This document shows positions 28,840-40,167 of a stretch of 64,000 nt of DNA, piece by piece (within the stretch, counting starts at the first letter, position 1; each line of letters starts with the position of its first letter). The notes beneath the pieces were generated by a model, which saw only the letters and a program-made list of their open reading frames with translations, was not told the origin of the DNA and searched no databases. The stretch lies in assembly GCA_903871735.1 (NCBI GenBank), contig CAIQHU010000060.1, positions 62,001-126,000 of the forward strand, written 5' to 3'. The position numbers and the translations under genes are program-made. Source of the stretch: an uncultured beta proteobacterium. Its GTDB lineage: Bacteria; Pseudomonadota; Gammaproteobacteria; Burkholderiales; Burkholderiaceae.

Positions 28840-30048
28840 TTAAAAAGCGGAGATGCCAGTAATCGCCCGGCCCAAGATGAGGGCGTGGATATCATGCGTG
28901 CCTTCATAGGTATTGACTACTTCTAGGTTAAGGAGGTGACGGATGATGCCATATTCATCGGAGATGCCATTACCGCCATGCATATCCCTTGCCATTCGTG
29001 CGATATCGAGGGCTTTACCACTCGAATTCCGTTTCATAATCGAGGTGATTTCTGGGGTAGCGGTTCCCTCATCTTTCATTCTTCCTAGGCGCAGGCAGCC
29101 CTGCAGTGCAAGACAAATATCAGTTTGCATATCTGCTAACTTCTTCTGGATGAGTTGATTTGCCGCTAGTGGTTTAGCAAACTGTTGGCGATCTAGGGTG
29201 TATTGGCGACTTGCACTTAAGCAAAACTCTGCCGCGCCCATGGTACCCCATGCGATCCCATACCGGGCAGAGTTCAAACAGGTAAAAGGACCTTTAAGAC
29301 CAGATACATTGGGTAGTTCATTTTCATGAGGAACAAAAACTTCGTCCATCACGACTTCCCCGGTAATGGAGGCACGTAATCCCATTTTCCCTGCCATTAA
29401 TGGGCTCGAGAGGCCTTTCATCCCTTTTTCAAGAAGATAGCCTCGGATCACACCATCATCATTTTTAGCCCAGATGACAAATAGATCTGCAATAGGTGCA
29501 TTGGAGATCCAAATTTTTGAGCCACTCAGGCTAAATCCACCTGGAACAGATTTGGCGCGCGTGATCATACTACCGGGATCGGATCCATGGTTGGGTTCTG
29601 TTAGTCCAAAGCAGCCGATGAGTTCGCCGGTAGCTAGGCGGGGCAAAAAGCGTTTCTTTTGTTCTTCGCTACCGAATTCATTGATGGGTACCATGACGAG
29701 TGAGGATTGCACGCTCATCATGGAGCGGTAGCCAGAGTCGACGCGTTCGACTTCTCTAGCGATGAGGCCATAGCAAACATAGTTTAATTCTGAGCCACCG
29801 TATTCAGAGGGGATAGTAGGGCCGAGTAGGCCAAGGCTGCCCATTTCTTGAAAGATGCTCGGATCACAGGTTTCATTGCGAAAGGCATGTAAGATTCTAG
29901 GCGCGAGTTGTCCTTGGGCATAATCTCTGGCGGCTTCCATAATCATGCGTTCTTCGGAACTTAATTGTTGGGTTAGAAGAAGTGGGTCTTCCCAAGAAAA
30001 AACTGGTTTCGCAGATTTAGTAGACATGCCATCTTTCGTAGTTTTCAA
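28840..30048 (-). CDS. Acyl-CoA dehydrogenase, glutaryl-CoA dehydrogenase-like
   Basis: [78 protein letters not shown]. Confidence 0.92.
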   Translation of the reverse strand: MKTTKDGMSTKSAKPVFSWEDPLLLTQQLSSEERMIMEAARDYAQGQLAPRILHAFRNETCDPSIFQEMGSLGLLGPTIPSEYGGSELNYVCYGLIAREVERVDSGYRSMMSVQSSLVMVPINEFGSEEQKKRFLPRLATGELIGCFGLTEPNHGSDPGSMITRAKSVPGGFSLSGSKIWISNAPIADLFVIWAKNDDGVIRGYLLEKGMKGLSSPLMAGKMGLRASITGEVVMDEVFVPHENELPNVSGLKGPFTCLNSARYGIAWGTMGAAEFCLSASRQYTLDRQQFAKPLAANQLIQKKLADMQTDICLALQGCLRLGRMKDEGTATPEITSIMKRNSSGKALDIARMARDMHGGNGISDEYGIIRHLLNLEVVNTYEGTHDIHALILGRAITGISAF

Positions 30049-30132
30049 TTTTTGTGTGGACAGGTAAATCAGTTTAGACTAAATTACCCATAAAATTAAT
30101 TATAAATTACAAATAACATCAAACTGCAAACT

Positions 30133-30837
30133 ATGACAAAAAGAACATTTCGATACTACGATGTCATCGTTGTAGCATTTGTGACAGTTTTACTTTGTTC
30201 CAATTTAATCGGTGCTGGAAAAGCCGCCCAGGCTGACTTGCCTTTGCTAGGCACGGTTGTCTTTGGAGCGGGCATCCTATTTTTCCCCATATCTTATGTG
30301 TTTAGCGATATTTTGACTGAGGTATACGGTTATGCCTACGATCGAAGAGCGGTTTGGTGTGGCTTTGGAGCACTTATTTTTGCAACCTTGATGTCTATCA
30401 TTGTGATTCATCTAACACCAGCGCCCGGTGAATACAACACCCGATTACAAGATGGCTTGCAAGCAGTTTTTGGTAATACCTGGAGAATTGTCATAGGCTC
30501 TATGACCGCCTTTTGGTGTGGAAGTTTAATTAACGCATATGTTTTGGCCAAGATGAAGATTTGGTCGAATGGTAAGTATTTATGGATGCGCATGATTGGT
30601 TCAACGGCGGCAGGTGAACTGGTTGACTCTTCGATTTTTTACTTTGTAGCTTTTTATGGAATTTGGTCTACTCAGCAAGTCATTGAGGTTGCACTAGCCC
30701 AGTACGTTTTAAAAACTGGTTGGGAAATCTTAGCGGTACCATTTACGTACCGGATTGTGCAATGGCTAAAAGAAAAAGAGTCGGTTGATCATTATGATGT
30801 TACAACGAACTTTAACCCATTTAAAGCGAGTCTTTAG
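30133..30837 (+). CDS. Queuosine precursor transporter (VUT family/YhhQ-like)
   Basis: FPISYVFSDILTEVYGYA, STAAGELVDSSIFYFVAFYG. Confidence 0.93.
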   Translation: MTKRTFRYYDVIVVAFVTVLLCSNLIGAGKAAQADLPLLGTVVFGAGILFFPISYVFSDILTEVYGYAYDRRAVWCGFGALIFATLMSIIVIHLTPAPGEYNTRLQDGLQAVFGNTWRIVIGSMTAFWCGSLINAYVLAKMKIWSNGKYLWMRMIGSTAAGELVDSSIFYFVAFYGIWSTQQVIEVALAQYVLKTGWEILAVPFTYRIVQWLKEKESVDHYDVTTNFNPFKASL

Positions 30838-30857
30838 TCAGCAAGTAGATTAATTGG

Positions 30858-31754
30858 TTAGTCTTCGGTAGTCGAGAAGAGTCGGGTATTGGCCGCTTGG
30901 TCTAGACCAAGGGCTTCTTTTAAAAAAGGTAGTACATCTTCTAACATTTGCTGCAATTGCCATGGTGGATTGATAACCCACATGCCGCTCGCAGCTAAGC
31001 CACTGCTAGTAGTGATTTGCTTGATTTGTAGTTCTGCTTGCAAGTAGGGTAAGTTTTTTTCGGCACAAAATGCTTGCAATTTTTTGGGTAAATTGTGGGC
31101 ATTTTTATTTGTCAGAATAGGATACCAAACCAAGTACACGCCTGTGGCAAAACGTTTTATGGCTGATTCAAGAGCGCTCATTACGTAGAGATAATCTTGT
31201 TGATCCTCATAAGAGGGGTCGATCAAACAAAGTCCTCGACGCGTTGGTGGTGGTAAAAATGCTTTCAGACCAGTAAAGCCATTGCTATGCTGTATTTGAA
31301 TATCTTGCCTAGCCAAGTTCTGACTCTGTTGATAGTGTTTGATATCTTTTTGTAATAAAGGAAAATCGCTAGGATGTAATTCAAAAAGGCGCAGTTTATC
31401 GTCTTGGCGCAGGGTTTGTAAAAAGAGTTGTGATGAACCCGGATAGTAACGGGTTTGTTCTTTGCTAAAATTGTGTCGCAATATTTCTTGCAAATAATCT
31501 TCTATACCTTGAGGGAGTATGGAAGTTTTTTTATTCTGGGAATAGGTATTTAAGGCAAGAACACCCTCATGCGCTTCTTGGCTAGTCATCGCAAAACGGT
31601 CTTGTAAATCATATAGACCCGCCCCAGCATGCGTGTCAATGAGCAGCAGGGGTGTTGGTTTTTTATGGAGAAGGCGAATCGTCGCTAAGAGGGTAATATG
31701 CTTTAGTACGTCCGCATGATTACCTGCATGAAATCCATGGCGATAACTAAACAT
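30858..31754 (-). CDS. rlmJ: 23S rRNA (adenine(2030)-N6)-methyltransferase
   Basis: MFSYRHGFHAGNHADVLKH, IDTHAGAGLYDL, CLIDPSYEDQQDY, GSGM-like C-terminal WVINPPW. Confidence 0.95.
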   Translation of the reverse strand: MFSYRHGFHAGNHADVLKHITLLATIRLLHKKPTPLLLIDTHAGAGLYDLQDRFAMTSQEAHEGVLALNTYSQNKKTSILPQGIEDYLQEILRHNFSKEQTRYYPGSSQLFLQTLRQDDKLRLFELHPSDFPLLQKDIKHYQQSQNLARQDIQIQHSNGFTGLKAFLPPPTRRGLCLIDPSYEDQQDYLYVMSALESAIKRFATGVYLVWYPILTNKNAHNLPKKLQAFCAEKNLPYLQAELQIKQITTSSGLAASGMWVINPPWQLQQMLEDVLPFLKEALGLDQAANTRLFSTTED

Positions 31755-31768
31755 GGGTTATTTTTTTA

Positions 31769-32572
31769 TTAAGAATTTTTATTCTGAATCAACTGCCGAG
31801 CGATAATCATCCAGGTCGTCAAAATAATTAAAGCAAGGATATTTTGAATCGGTCGATTCATCAGAAAGTCCAGAGTCTCAAAAATCAGCATATACAAACA
31901 AAATATACTTGCCAACAAGACGACTTTAGCTGGCCAGGCTGATAGTGCCAAATATTTGCTATGTACTAAGTTAATGACTAAAGGTCCAATCAGTCCGCAG
32001 CACATGCCAACTGCTGAGCCTATCAGGACATCTTCTACCCAGTGCGCACCAACGGCAATTCTAGATAAGCCAGCGGCAATAGCTGGCAAAATAATCCAAT
32101 ACCAACGACTTCTCTGGATTTTTGGGATGGTGTAAAGAATAGCAAAAGCGATCGTAAAGGCAGTCATCGTATGGCCAGAAGGCATGCCATTACTGAGGAG
32201 TGGTTGGTCGATCAGATGAAACAGTTGATGGTCGATGATGCCAGCTGGACGGGGTGTATCAGCCCAGCTCTTTAGCCACATCGATGTTAAGGCAGCGCAC
32301 AAGCCAGAAATCAAACAAGCATAGAAATTTTTGGGAGCCACTAGTAAAAGTGGGAGTGTCAAGGCAAAAAGTGCCCAGCCGTTTCCGAAGAGGGATAGTC
32401 CAGTCCAAAGGATATCTGGATAATTGCTCGTGTACGTATTAATCCGTAAAAACCAAGCTTGATTATTGACCGACTGAAAGAAAAGTAACCAGATTGCAAA
32501 TGGGGTGAATGGCCACAGAAGAACGTAGGGCGTAAAAATTCTCTCAGACATGGGTTTGATAAACTGATTCAT
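31769..32572 (-). CDS. PAP2-superfamily phosphatase
   Basis: KSWADTPRP, MPSGHTMTAFT, SRIAVGAHWVEDVLIG. Confidence 0.93.
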   Translation of the reverse strand: MNQFIKPMSERIFTPYVLLWPFTPFAIWLLFFQSVNNQAWFLRINTYTSNYPDILWTGLSLFGNGWALFALTLPLLLVAPKNFYACLISGLCAALTSMWLKSWADTPRPAGIIDHQLFHLIDQPLLSNGMPSGHTMTAFTIAFAILYTIPKIQRSRWYWIILPAIAAGLSRIAVGAHWVEDVLIGSAVGMCCGLIGPLVINLVHSKYLALSAWPAKVVLLASIFCLYMLIFETLDFLMNRPIQNILALIILTTWMIIARQLIQNKNS

Positions 32573-32574
32573 CT

Positions 32575-33843
32575 TTAATCAAGCGACGCAGATAAAGGTA
32601 CTGGATTTAACCAAGTTTGCATCGCTTTTAAAACTTCCGATACTTGAATCACTTGCAGACATTGATTATCGATGCAGGGTGTCTTACGGTGGTTGGCAGC
32701 ACTCACGCAGGGTGAGCAGGCTAGTTGCGCATAGATCGGAATTGATTTACCAAGGGAGCCATACAAGGCAGGAGTTTCAGGGCCATATAAGACAACTGTT
32801 GGTAAAGGAGTTACTGCAGAAAAGTGACCCGGCCCAGAGTCATTAGTTACCATGACATCGGATACATGGTACAGCGCAGGGAGTTCTTCGAACTGCACAT
32901 GGCCCGCAAAATTAATCACTACAGGCAGATTAACCATGGTCCGAATATGTTCAGCATAGGCGATTTCACTCGGTGAGCCCGTAATTAAAAAGAGTGCTTC
33001 TGGCCAGCATTTTGCAGCCTCGATGATTAATTCAGCAAAGCGTTCTGGAGCCCAGCGCCTCTGTGGAAGCAGATCGCTGGCATTGGGATTAATTAAGATA
33101 ATTTTTGGGGGTAGGGTAACTGGCCCGACTGACCGATTGGACGCAGCTAGGGCAGTTTTAATACGTTGAGCAATAATTTCTTTTTCTAATGGAGTCACAG
33201 TGGCTTGCGCGAGTCGGACGGCATCATCCGGTATGTGAACTTTCGAGAAGGGTAATTCGATTTGGTTGGCAAAGGCGGCATGTACGAGCGCTAAAAAGTT
33301 CTTACTAATATGCAGATGGGGGTTGTAATGGACTGCATGGGTAAGTAATTTTCCACGCCACAAACCTTCCCCATGAAAGATGTGGTACCCAACGCGTTTA
33401 GAGGCTCCTGAGCAACCGGTTAAGAGAGCTGTAAAGCGCGAAAAAAGCTCTAAATCGATGACCGTATCGATCCGTAGAATGCGCAGACGAATGATGACTT
33501 TTAAAGTGCTCAAGAAGAGTGGCAATAGACCGCTAGAATCGATTGTGAGGATATGGGCTTTGGGAACGGTTTGAAGGAGATTTAAGCTGGCTTCATTACT
33601 TTTAAAAATTAAAAAATAGATTGCTGCGCCACGTTGGATAGTTTCTCGCATAGCAGGGTCAACGAGAATAGCGCTCCCCATTTCGGAGAGTTCGATAAAC
33701 AACACCCGTTTAGGCGGTTTGAGTGGGGAAGTCCATAGGCTTCGAATCAGGTCGCACAAGAAAACCAGCGGAGTGAGGATGGCGCATAACGGCACACCGA
33801 TTAGGTGATCGATCCGTCGCATAGTATCAACACGAATTGTCAT
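32575..33843 (-). CDS. Glycosyltransferase family 9 (heptosyltransferase-like)
   Basis: ILINPNASDLLPQRRWAPERFAELI, VTNDSGPGHFSAVTPLPTVVLYGPE. Confidence 0.92.
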   Translation of the reverse strand: MTIRVDTMRRIDHLIGVPLCAILTPLVFLCDLIRSLWTSPLKPPKRVLFIELSEMGSAILVDPAMRETIQRGAAIYFLIFKSNEASLNLLQTVPKAHILTIDSSGLLPLFLSTLKVIIRLRILRIDTVIDLELFSRFTALLTGCSGASKRVGYHIFHGEGLWRGKLLTHAVHYNPHLHISKNFLALVHAAFANQIELPFSKVHIPDDAVRLAQATVTPLEKEIIAQRIKTALAASNRSVGPVTLPPKIILINPNASDLLPQRRWAPERFAELIIEAAKCWPEALFLITGSPSEIAYAEHIRTMVNLPVVINFAGHVQFEELPALYHVSDVMVTNDSGPGHFSAVTPLPTVVLYGPETPALYGSLGKSIPIYAQLACSPCVSAANHRKTPCIDNQCLQVIQVSEVLKAMQTWLNPVPLSASLD

Positions 33844-33850
33844 GCCAATA

Positions 33851-34840
33851 TTATGACAGGTGTTCGTTTTTCCTGAGCATTAATTGGTAGGCGCCTGGTA
33901 AATAATTCACGATAGTCAGGAGCCCATAAAAGATCGAGGCAAGGATAACAAGGCTTGCCTCGATACCCCATAAGCCAAGAATAGCAGCCACCGATGTCTC
34001 CCGGATGCCCCAACCAGAGATGCTCAGAGGGAGGATCATTAGTAAGGCCATGGCAGGAATAGCAATCAACAGAGCCTCAATTGGGACACGAACTTGGCAA
34101 GCTTCTAAACATGCTAAAAATGCCAAAACATTTAAATAATGTATACCAGTTGCAACAGGAATTTGGATGAGATTATAGGGTGCACCCCAAGCAAAGATTG
34201 TTGGGTTAAAACTTTGCTTCGCTTGTATTTTTTGGAGTAAGTGTTGGTACAAAGAGCGAGTTTGAGGGATATATAAAAGAAGGCTGATCAGACTAGCTCC
34301 GATAAGCATAATGAGTAATAAAGTCCAGCCAAGACTAGGCACCCACTCGCCTAGCATAGTCCCACCAATCCCAAGTCCAAGTGCACCTAAAAGGCAACTA
34401 CCAGCAAGCCCTAAAGATCGGTCTAGAGCCACATTGATAAAGGATACAGATAAATTAGCGTCATGCGTAGCTTGTTTTTTACTGGCTTGATGGGCCTTGA
34501 GCGCGCGATAACTATCTCCTCCAAGAGTAGATGGCAGGCCTTGATTAATCAGTCCACCAGCAAAGTACCAAAGTACACAATCTTGAAAAGAGTTCTTATT
34601 ACTTCTACGCATGATGAGCGCCCAGCGCAGCCCCGATAGAATCGTACAAAAAAACATCAGTAATAAAGCCAGCAATAACCAGATTGGATTTATTAAAGGC
34701 AGCGCTAATTGAATTTTATGCCAGTCAATATTGGAGAAGGCGTAGAGTAGTAATAGACAGGAAAATACAATTCGTATGAGGGGTGAATATCGTTTCCAAT
34801 GACTTGGATTTGGAGCATTATTTGTTAGCTTGCTCATCAT
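33851..34840 (-). CDS. Lysylphosphatidylglycerol synthase TM-domain / flippase-like (UPF0104) membrane protein
   Basis: SGLRWALIMRR, LGGDSYRALKA, LSISGWGIRETSVAAILG. Confidence 0.88.
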   Translation of the reverse strand: MMSKLTNNAPNPSHWKRYSPLIRIVFSCLLLLYAFSNIDWHKIQLALPLINPIWLLLALLLMFFCTILSGLRWALIMRRSNKNSFQDCVLWYFAGGLINQGLPSTLGGDSYRALKAHQASKKQATHDANLSVSFINVALDRSLGLAGSCLLGALGLGIGGTMLGEWVPSLGWTLLLIMLIGASLISLLLYIPQTRSLYQHLLQKIQAKQSFNPTIFAWGAPYNLIQIPVATGIHYLNVLAFLACLEACQVRVPIEALLIAIPAMALLMILPLSISGWGIRETSVAAILGLWGIEASLVILASIFYGLLTIVNYLPGAYQLMLRKNEHLS

Positions 34841-36350
34841 TTTTTTCTGGGCTTCTCATTGGATTAGGCTGTCCTTGCCAATTTTTGCAGAGGAAAAATT
34901 CAAATTTGGATAGATCTGTACCGAAGCGATTAATCGTTAGAGCATCAATGGACTGACAATTTTCAAAGGCATTTTTTTGAATGGGCAACTCAAAGGACAT
35001 TTGGGACCAGTTGAGTAAAATTGCTGACGATCCTATTGGGAGTTCACCAAACCACAGGTCAAATTGATCTTGTCGATTATCGAGGACAAAGACGGGTAAT
35101 GGCTTGGCATACCATGCAGTACGACTGCCTAAGGTCCAATTTTGGACAACTAGGTTACTAGTCTGATGTAGTTGACTTAGTTCTTGTAATTTTTCACCAG
35201 CTTGACTCCAACCATAGAGGTCTGCAATTGGATTTTTTTTACCGAGTTGATCATGCATGGAGACGGTCGGAATTCCGCCAAAAAATAAAAAAATAAAGCC
35301 AGTAAGACATAGGCCCAGTTGTAGGCCAATAAAAATTCTAATCCAAAATCGACGATGCATCGTCCAAGCATTTGCTAAACCAATTGCGCCAAAGGGGGCA
35401 AGTGCAACCCAGGCAGGTGAAGTCCAGTGCGGCAAGCTACTGCCACCACCAGATTGGATGGTGAAGATTGTAAAGGGGATGAAAAAAAAGCTGAGCAAAC
35501 AAGTTGGGCTTTGCAAAAAGCGTCGATAAGTCCAGATAATACCAAGGATGCAGAGTAATCCAAAACATATTATTTGATTGAGTAAGAAGCTAAATATGCG
35601 GCTAAATTTCCACTCGCCGCCAGCCCCATGACTCAATTGATAAGTAAAAGAAATCCAGTCGTTCTGATAATTCCAGATCCAGATTGGCAGAGTTAGTCCT
35701 GCTGCGATGCCTAGGCAAAGCCATAAGCCTGGTCTTTTGAAGATTAATAGTCCATGCCAGGTTATCAAGCAAACTGGAATACCAATCGCAAAGAAGATTG
35801 AGGTATATTTAGCGAGTGCAGATAGACCTAATACAAAACCAAGGATGATCCAGTCGTTGATGTCTTGGGGCTTTATTTGGTATTGAGACTGGCTGATTCG
35901 TAAGGTCAGAAGGATCATTGCTGGAACTAGAGCGATCAGTAGCGTATCTGGTAGGAGTCCAACGGCTAAAACATGCATTATCGGAGCCGCCAAGAGAATC
36001 AGGGCAGTCCACCAATGAACTGATTTTAAGCTTGGCTGGTCAAAAGAGTCTTGAAATATATAAACTAGATTTTTAGATATTTCCATGCTGATTAAGACAC
36101 AAATTAACCAGAGTAGTTGCGGTATTAAACGTATGACACCATCTGGCAGATTTAGCCAAACCGGGAAAAATTGTATCCAACCAACCAAGGGAGGGTGATC
36201 AAAGTAACTCCAATCCAGATGCTCTGCGTATAAGGCGTAGTGTGCCTCATCGACTGAAAAGTCTAGAAGAAACCCAAAGATAAGATGAATAATGACAGAA
36301 AGTCCCAGGACTGTAGCTGTAAATTTTGTCCAAGAAATTGACTGTCCCAT
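34818..36350 (-). CDS. Glycosyltransferase family 39 / ArnT-like membrane glycosyltransferase
   Basis: DFSVDEAHYALYAEHLDWSYFDHPPLVGW, many TM segments. Confidence 0.92.
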   Translation of the reverse strand: MGQSISWTKFTATVLGLSVIIHLIFGFLLDFSVDEAHYALYAEHLDWSYFDHPPLVGWIQFFPVWLNLPDGVIRLIPQLLWLICVLISMEISKNLVYIFQDSFDQPSLKSVHWWTALILLAAPIMHVLAVGLLPDTLLIALVPAMILLTLRISQSQYQIKPQDINDWIILGFVLGLSALAKYTSIFFAIGIPVCLITWHGLLIFKRPGLWLCLGIAAGLTLPIWIWNYQNDWISFTYQLSHGAGGEWKFSRIFSFLLNQIICFGLLCILGIIWTYRRFLQSPTCLLSFFFIPFTIFTIQSGGGSSLPHWTSPAWVALAPFGAIGLANAWTMHRRFWIRIFIGLQLGLCLTGFIFLFFGGIPTVSMHDQLGKKNPIADLYGWSQAGEKLQELSQLHQTSNLVVQNWTLGSRTAWYAKPLPVFVLDNRQDQFDLWFGELPIGSSAILLNWSQMSFELPIQKNAFENCQSIDALTINRFGTDLSKFEFFLCKNWQGQPNPMRSPEKNDEQANK

Positions 36351-36358
36351 CTATTTAT

Positions 36359-37144
36359 TTAGGCGGATGGGTTTTTAGAGTCTAAAAAGCTGTCTAGGCG
36401 ATAGGTTAGAACTAACGTGTCGCGCCAAGATTGACTCGGTTGATTGCGATCAATGGGTTGAATAGGGGTGGTTTCATGCAGCACTTTTTGATCATCGAGT
36501 AAGAGAATACTCAGTGGTGTGTCTAAAGTAAAGCGTTGGCCGTGGGGACTATCAGTAGCGAAGACTCGCGTTTCGCCCCCTTTGATAGCTTGTCGATCGA
36601 TTAAGAGAACAGCTACAAAATGGACACCATCGCGGTGAGCGCCTTCTGGTGTGGGGCGACCGATACCCCCTATCGTATCAATCCGAAATTGATGGATTTC
36701 AACAAACCACGTTGGCTTGTGGGGTACGTTGCGGGTTGGGCTATTTATTTGGGTTGCTGTGAAAATATCACCTAGTTGTACAAGGAGACTTTGCAGAGCA
36801 GGGTGATCGATAAATGCGGCATCACAAGGCGTGAACCACCGATCCATACCACCGTGCAGGGCATTATAGGACGTTGGTTGAAAATGTGGTCGGTAGGGAA
36901 CTATGGTCACATCATGGTGGTTAATCAAAACGCTCGCGTGTTTACGCTGACGATACTTGCCACCATCTTTTAAATATTGATCAGGCTCGAGGTGTTGCCA
37001 AAATAATGCCAACTCATCCCAGGATTGAAGGGGACATTGGCACAGATTAATCAGGTCATCAGCACGCAGCAGAGCAAAGCCATCTTGTTGCAGTGCTTGA
37101 GTTGCGCTTGCTAGGGGCGTATAGGGAGGAGAAAAAGAAATCAT
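36359..37144 (-). CDS. 2OG-Fe dioxygenase family protein
   Basis: PTPEGAHRDGVHFVAVLLIDRQAIKGGETRVF, VLHETTPI. Confidence 0.88.
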   Translation of the reverse strand: MISFSPPYTPLASATQALQQDGFALLRADDLINLCQCPLQSWDELALFWQHLEPDQYLKDGGKYRQRKHASVLINHHDVTIVPYRPHFQPTSYNALHGGMDRWFTPCDAAFIDHPALQSLLVQLGDIFTATQINSPTRNVPHKPTWFVEIHQFRIDTIGGIGRPTPEGAHRDGVHFVAVLLIDRQAIKGGETRVFATDSPHGQRFTLDTPLSILLLDDQKVLHETTPIQPIDRNQPSQSWRDTLVLTYRLDSFLDSKNPSA

Positions 37145-37238
37145 TGGCTGTAAGCCTTCTATTTTATATCCAATGAGTATGCCATGTAAAATCTCCTGGC
37201 TTTACACAGACAATGGTTTTAAACAGCTAACGGAATAA

Positions 37239-37907
37239 TTAAGGCTTTGCTTGGTGGCGTAACTTGAAATAATAACCAATTCGCCAAAGAAGCAGGACCA
37301 AGAGGATTGCAAGATAAATATTCACCGTAGTTGTGTCATTTTTTGAGGCTTTATGTAACCAGTAATGGAGAGGTGCTAGAAGTGCGATCAGATAGATGAG
37401 TTGATGAAGTTGCGCCCATTTCCGGCCTAAGCGTTTTTGCATGGATTTAGTTGAGGTGATCGCTAGGGGTAAGAGGCAAAGAAAGGCAAGCAGTCCAACT
37501 GTGATGTAGGTGCGTTTGAAGAGGTCCAGGTAGATTGCATTCCAATCAAAATAATGATCCAAAATAATCCATGTCAAGAGATGGATGGATGCATAAAAAA
37601 AACAAAATAAGCCGAATATGCGCCGCAACTTGAGAAGATCATTCCAGCCGCTGAATTTACGTAAGGGGGTAATGGCAAGAGTTAAGCACAGCATAATGAG
37701 AGCCCATGAGCCGGTAAAACGCGTAATGAACTCGATCGGGTTAGCGGTTAATTGATCAGAAACACCAAACCACATTAGGCGAATGAGGGGCGATAAGCAA
37801 AAAACAATAGCTACCAAACGCAGGGCTTGGTAGCTTACAAGAGATTTAGTAATTTTTACGAAGATCCATTCCGGCATAGAGCGAGGCAACTTGATCGGCA
37901 TAGCCAT
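37239..37907 (-). CDS. msrQ: Heme-binding membrane subunit MsrQ
   Basis: Ferric-reductase-like TM protein; [65 protein letters not shown]; directly follows msrP. Confidence 0.95.
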   Translation of the reverse strand: MAMPIKLPRSMPEWIFVKITKSLVSYQALRLVAIVFCLSPLIRLMWFGVSDQLTANPIEFITRFTGSWALIMLCLTLAITPLRKFSGWNDLLKLRRIFGLFCFFYASIHLLTWIILDHYFDWNAIYLDLFKRTYITVGLLAFLCLLPLAITSTKSMQKRLGRKWAQLHQLIYLIALLAPLHYWLHKASKNDTTTVNIYLAILLVLLLWRIGYYFKLRHQAKP

Positions 37908-38823
37908 TCATCATCAGTGTTTTTCTTTTGGGGGCGAAGAAACCTTTGTCATCTCCAATCCGGCGTTCTGATGCTTGTGACCATCGAGGATGGTCGACTT
38001 CTGGGTTGACATTCGAGTAAAACCCATATTCTGAAGGAATACTGATCATCCAGCTACTTTTGGGCATTTGCTCGACAAAGCGGATTTTGACGAGCGACTT
38101 GGCGCTTTTAAAACCATATTTCCAAGGAACTACCAATCGTACTGGAGCCCCATTTTGTTTAGGAAGTACTTCGCCATAAAGTCCCAGAGTGAGGAGTGTC
38201 AGGGGATGGTTGGCTTCATCAAGCCGCAGGGCTTCAGTATATGGCCATTGGATCACATTACTTTTAAGTCCTGGCATTTGGTTTTTATCAGCAAGGGTTG
38301 TGAATTCAACAAACTTAGCGGAGGTTTGGGGTTCGACTTGTTTAATGAGGGCAGATAAAGGAAAGCCGTTCCAAGGAATCACCATGGACCAGCCCTCGAC
38401 ACAGCGCATCCGGTATACGCGTTCTTCGATCGGGGCTAATTTAAGGAGGTCATCGATATCAAAGGTTCGGGGTTTATTAACGAGTCCTTCGACGCTAACT
38501 TTCCAGGGTTTGGTTTGGAGTGATCCAGCATACATTTTTGGATCTTCTTTATCAGTTCCGAACTCATAAAAGTTGTTATAGCTAGTTACGTCTTTGTAAG
38601 ACGTTGGCTTTTCTAAGATCACGTAATTGGTATTGGGCGATGTTTTGAGCTTATTGGGGGTTGGCGGGTTTGCTTGAGCATGAGCCTCACGCGTGAACCA
38701 CTGGCTCATTTCGAATCCGAAGGCCCCAGTAGCTGCTAGTTTGAGGATTTGGCGACGGTTTTCGAATACAGCTTGGGGTGTAATTTCGGAACTAGGGATG
38801 GTAGGTATTTGGATTTTCATCAC
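37846..38823 (-). CDS. msrP: Protein-methionine-sulfoxide reductase catalytic subunit MsrP (Tat signal)
   Basis: [16 protein letters not shown] Tat motif; [51 protein letters not shown]. Confidence 0.97.
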   Translation of the reverse strand: MMKIQIPTIPSSEITPQAVFENRRQILKLAATGAFGFEMSQWFTREAHAQANPPTPNKLKTSPNTNYVILEKPTSYKDVTSYNNFYEFGTDKEDPKMYAGSLQTKPWKVSVEGLVNKPRTFDIDDLLKLAPIEERVYRMRCVEGWSMVIPWNGFPLSALIKQVEPQTSAKFVEFTTLADKNQMPGLKSNVIQWPYTEALRLDEANHPLTLLTLGLYGEVLPKQNGAPVRLVVPWKYGFKSAKSLVKIRFVEQMPKSSWMISIPSEYGFYSNVNPEVDHPRWSQASERRIGDDKGFFAPKRKTLMMNGYADQVASLYAGMDLRKNY

Positions 38824-38932
38824 TTTATTTTATAAGGAATAGTCAGAATTTGCAGTTTATCGTAAATTTTTGAGGAATTTGGGATGAAGTTATACAATCT
38901 GTACACCTTACCAACTTTATGATGATTGAGCC

Positions 38933-40057
38933 ATGAGTAAATTATTTACCGAATTCCAATTAAATAGTCCGCGTGGACAGATGACCTTACCAAACCGGAT
39001 GATTGTAGCTCCGATGTGTCAGTATTCTTCCGAGGATGGTTTAGCCAATGATTGGCACCTAACCCACTGGACTAATTTAATGAATAGCGGTGCGGGAGCC
39101 GTCATTATTGAGGCCACCGGTGTGACTGCTGACGGTCGTATTACGCCAAATTGTTTAGGAATTTGGAATGATGCTGGTGAGCAAGCGATTACGGAGCGTT
39201 TAAAACGTGCCAGAAAATTAGCACCGCAAGGCTTGGTTGGGCTGCAATTGTGCCATGCGGGTAGAAAAGCTTCTAGCCAAGTTCCTTGGGAGGGCGGTGC
39301 TTTGATTCCACCAGCGAGTCCGGGTGGTTGGCAGACTGTTGCTCCTTCGGCGGTAGGTCATAATCCGAACGAACCTGTGCCAAAAGCATTAGACCTGGCA
39401 GAAATGGCTGCAATTAAAGAGGCTTTTGCGCAGGCTGCGCTTCGTGCTGAGCGTGCGGGAGTCGATTTTATTGAGTTACATGGCGCCCATGGTTATTTGT
39501 TACACCAGTTTATGTCCCCCTTAGCGAATCTTCGCACGGATGAGTACGGCGGTTCATCCGCCAACCGCATGCGCTTTCCGATTGAGGTCTTTGCGGCGGT
39601 TCGTGCGGTTTATCGTGGGGTTTTAGGAATTCGGGTTTCTGCTTCGGATTGGGCGCAAGGGGGCTGGACTCCTGAAGAAACCATTACTTTGGCGCAAGCT
39701 TTAAAGGCGCACGATATTTCGTATATTCATGTTTCGAGTGGCGGTGTTTCACACCAACAAAAAATTAACCTTGGTCCAGGATATCAAGTCTCTTTTGCTA
39801 AGCAAGTAAAAGCAGCAACTGGTATTCCAACAATTACTGTGGGGTTAATTACCGAGCCCCAACAAGCGGAGGATATCTTGCAAGCAGGTGACGCGGATTT
39901 GATTGCGTTTGCCCGGGCCTTCTTATATAAACCAAGATGGGGGTGGGAGGCGGCAGCTGCTTTGGGTGGTCAAGTAGAAGCGGCGCATCAATATTGGCGC
40001 TGTTTACCCCGTGAGCACCAGCAGGTTTTTAAGACCTTAAAAATCGGCCAAAGATAG
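38933..40057 (+). CDS. NADH:flavin oxidoreductase / Old Yellow Enzyme family (YqjM-like)
   Basis: NRMIVAPMCQYSSEDG, LCHAGRKAS, GVDFIELHGAHGYLLHQFMSPLANLRTDEYGGS. Confidence 0.96.
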   Translation: MSKLFTEFQLNSPRGQMTLPNRMIVAPMCQYSSEDGLANDWHLTHWTNLMNSGAGAVIIEATGVTADGRITPNCLGIWNDAGEQAITERLKRARKLAPQGLVGLQLCHAGRKASSQVPWEGGALIPPASPGGWQTVAPSAVGHNPNEPVPKALDLAEMAAIKEAFAQAALRAERAGVDFIELHGAHGYLLHQFMSPLANLRTDEYGGSSANRMRFPIEVFAAVRAVYRGVLGIRVSASDWAQGGWTPEETITLAQALKAHDISYIHVSSGGVSHQQKINLGPGYQVSFAKQVKAATGIPTITVGLITEPQQAEDILQAGDADLIAFARAFLYKPRWGWEAAAALGGQVEAAHQYWRCLPREHQQVFKTLKIGQR

Positions 40058-40167
40058 TCCTTTTAGAGGTTTTAAAGAATGCCTTGCGTCTTTTTTGCAA
40101 TGACACAAAAAGTCCATTAAGATAGATATTAGTTTGAATTCAAATGCTATCTTAATAAGGGTTAACT

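Noticed and set aside
35177-36015. Short ORFs in other frames of the ArnT-like gene
   Set aside because: Shadow ORFs within a well-supported GT39 coding sequence
38068-38569. 96- and 126-aa plus-strand ORFs
   Set aside because: Antisense to msrP, whose protein motifs are unambiguous
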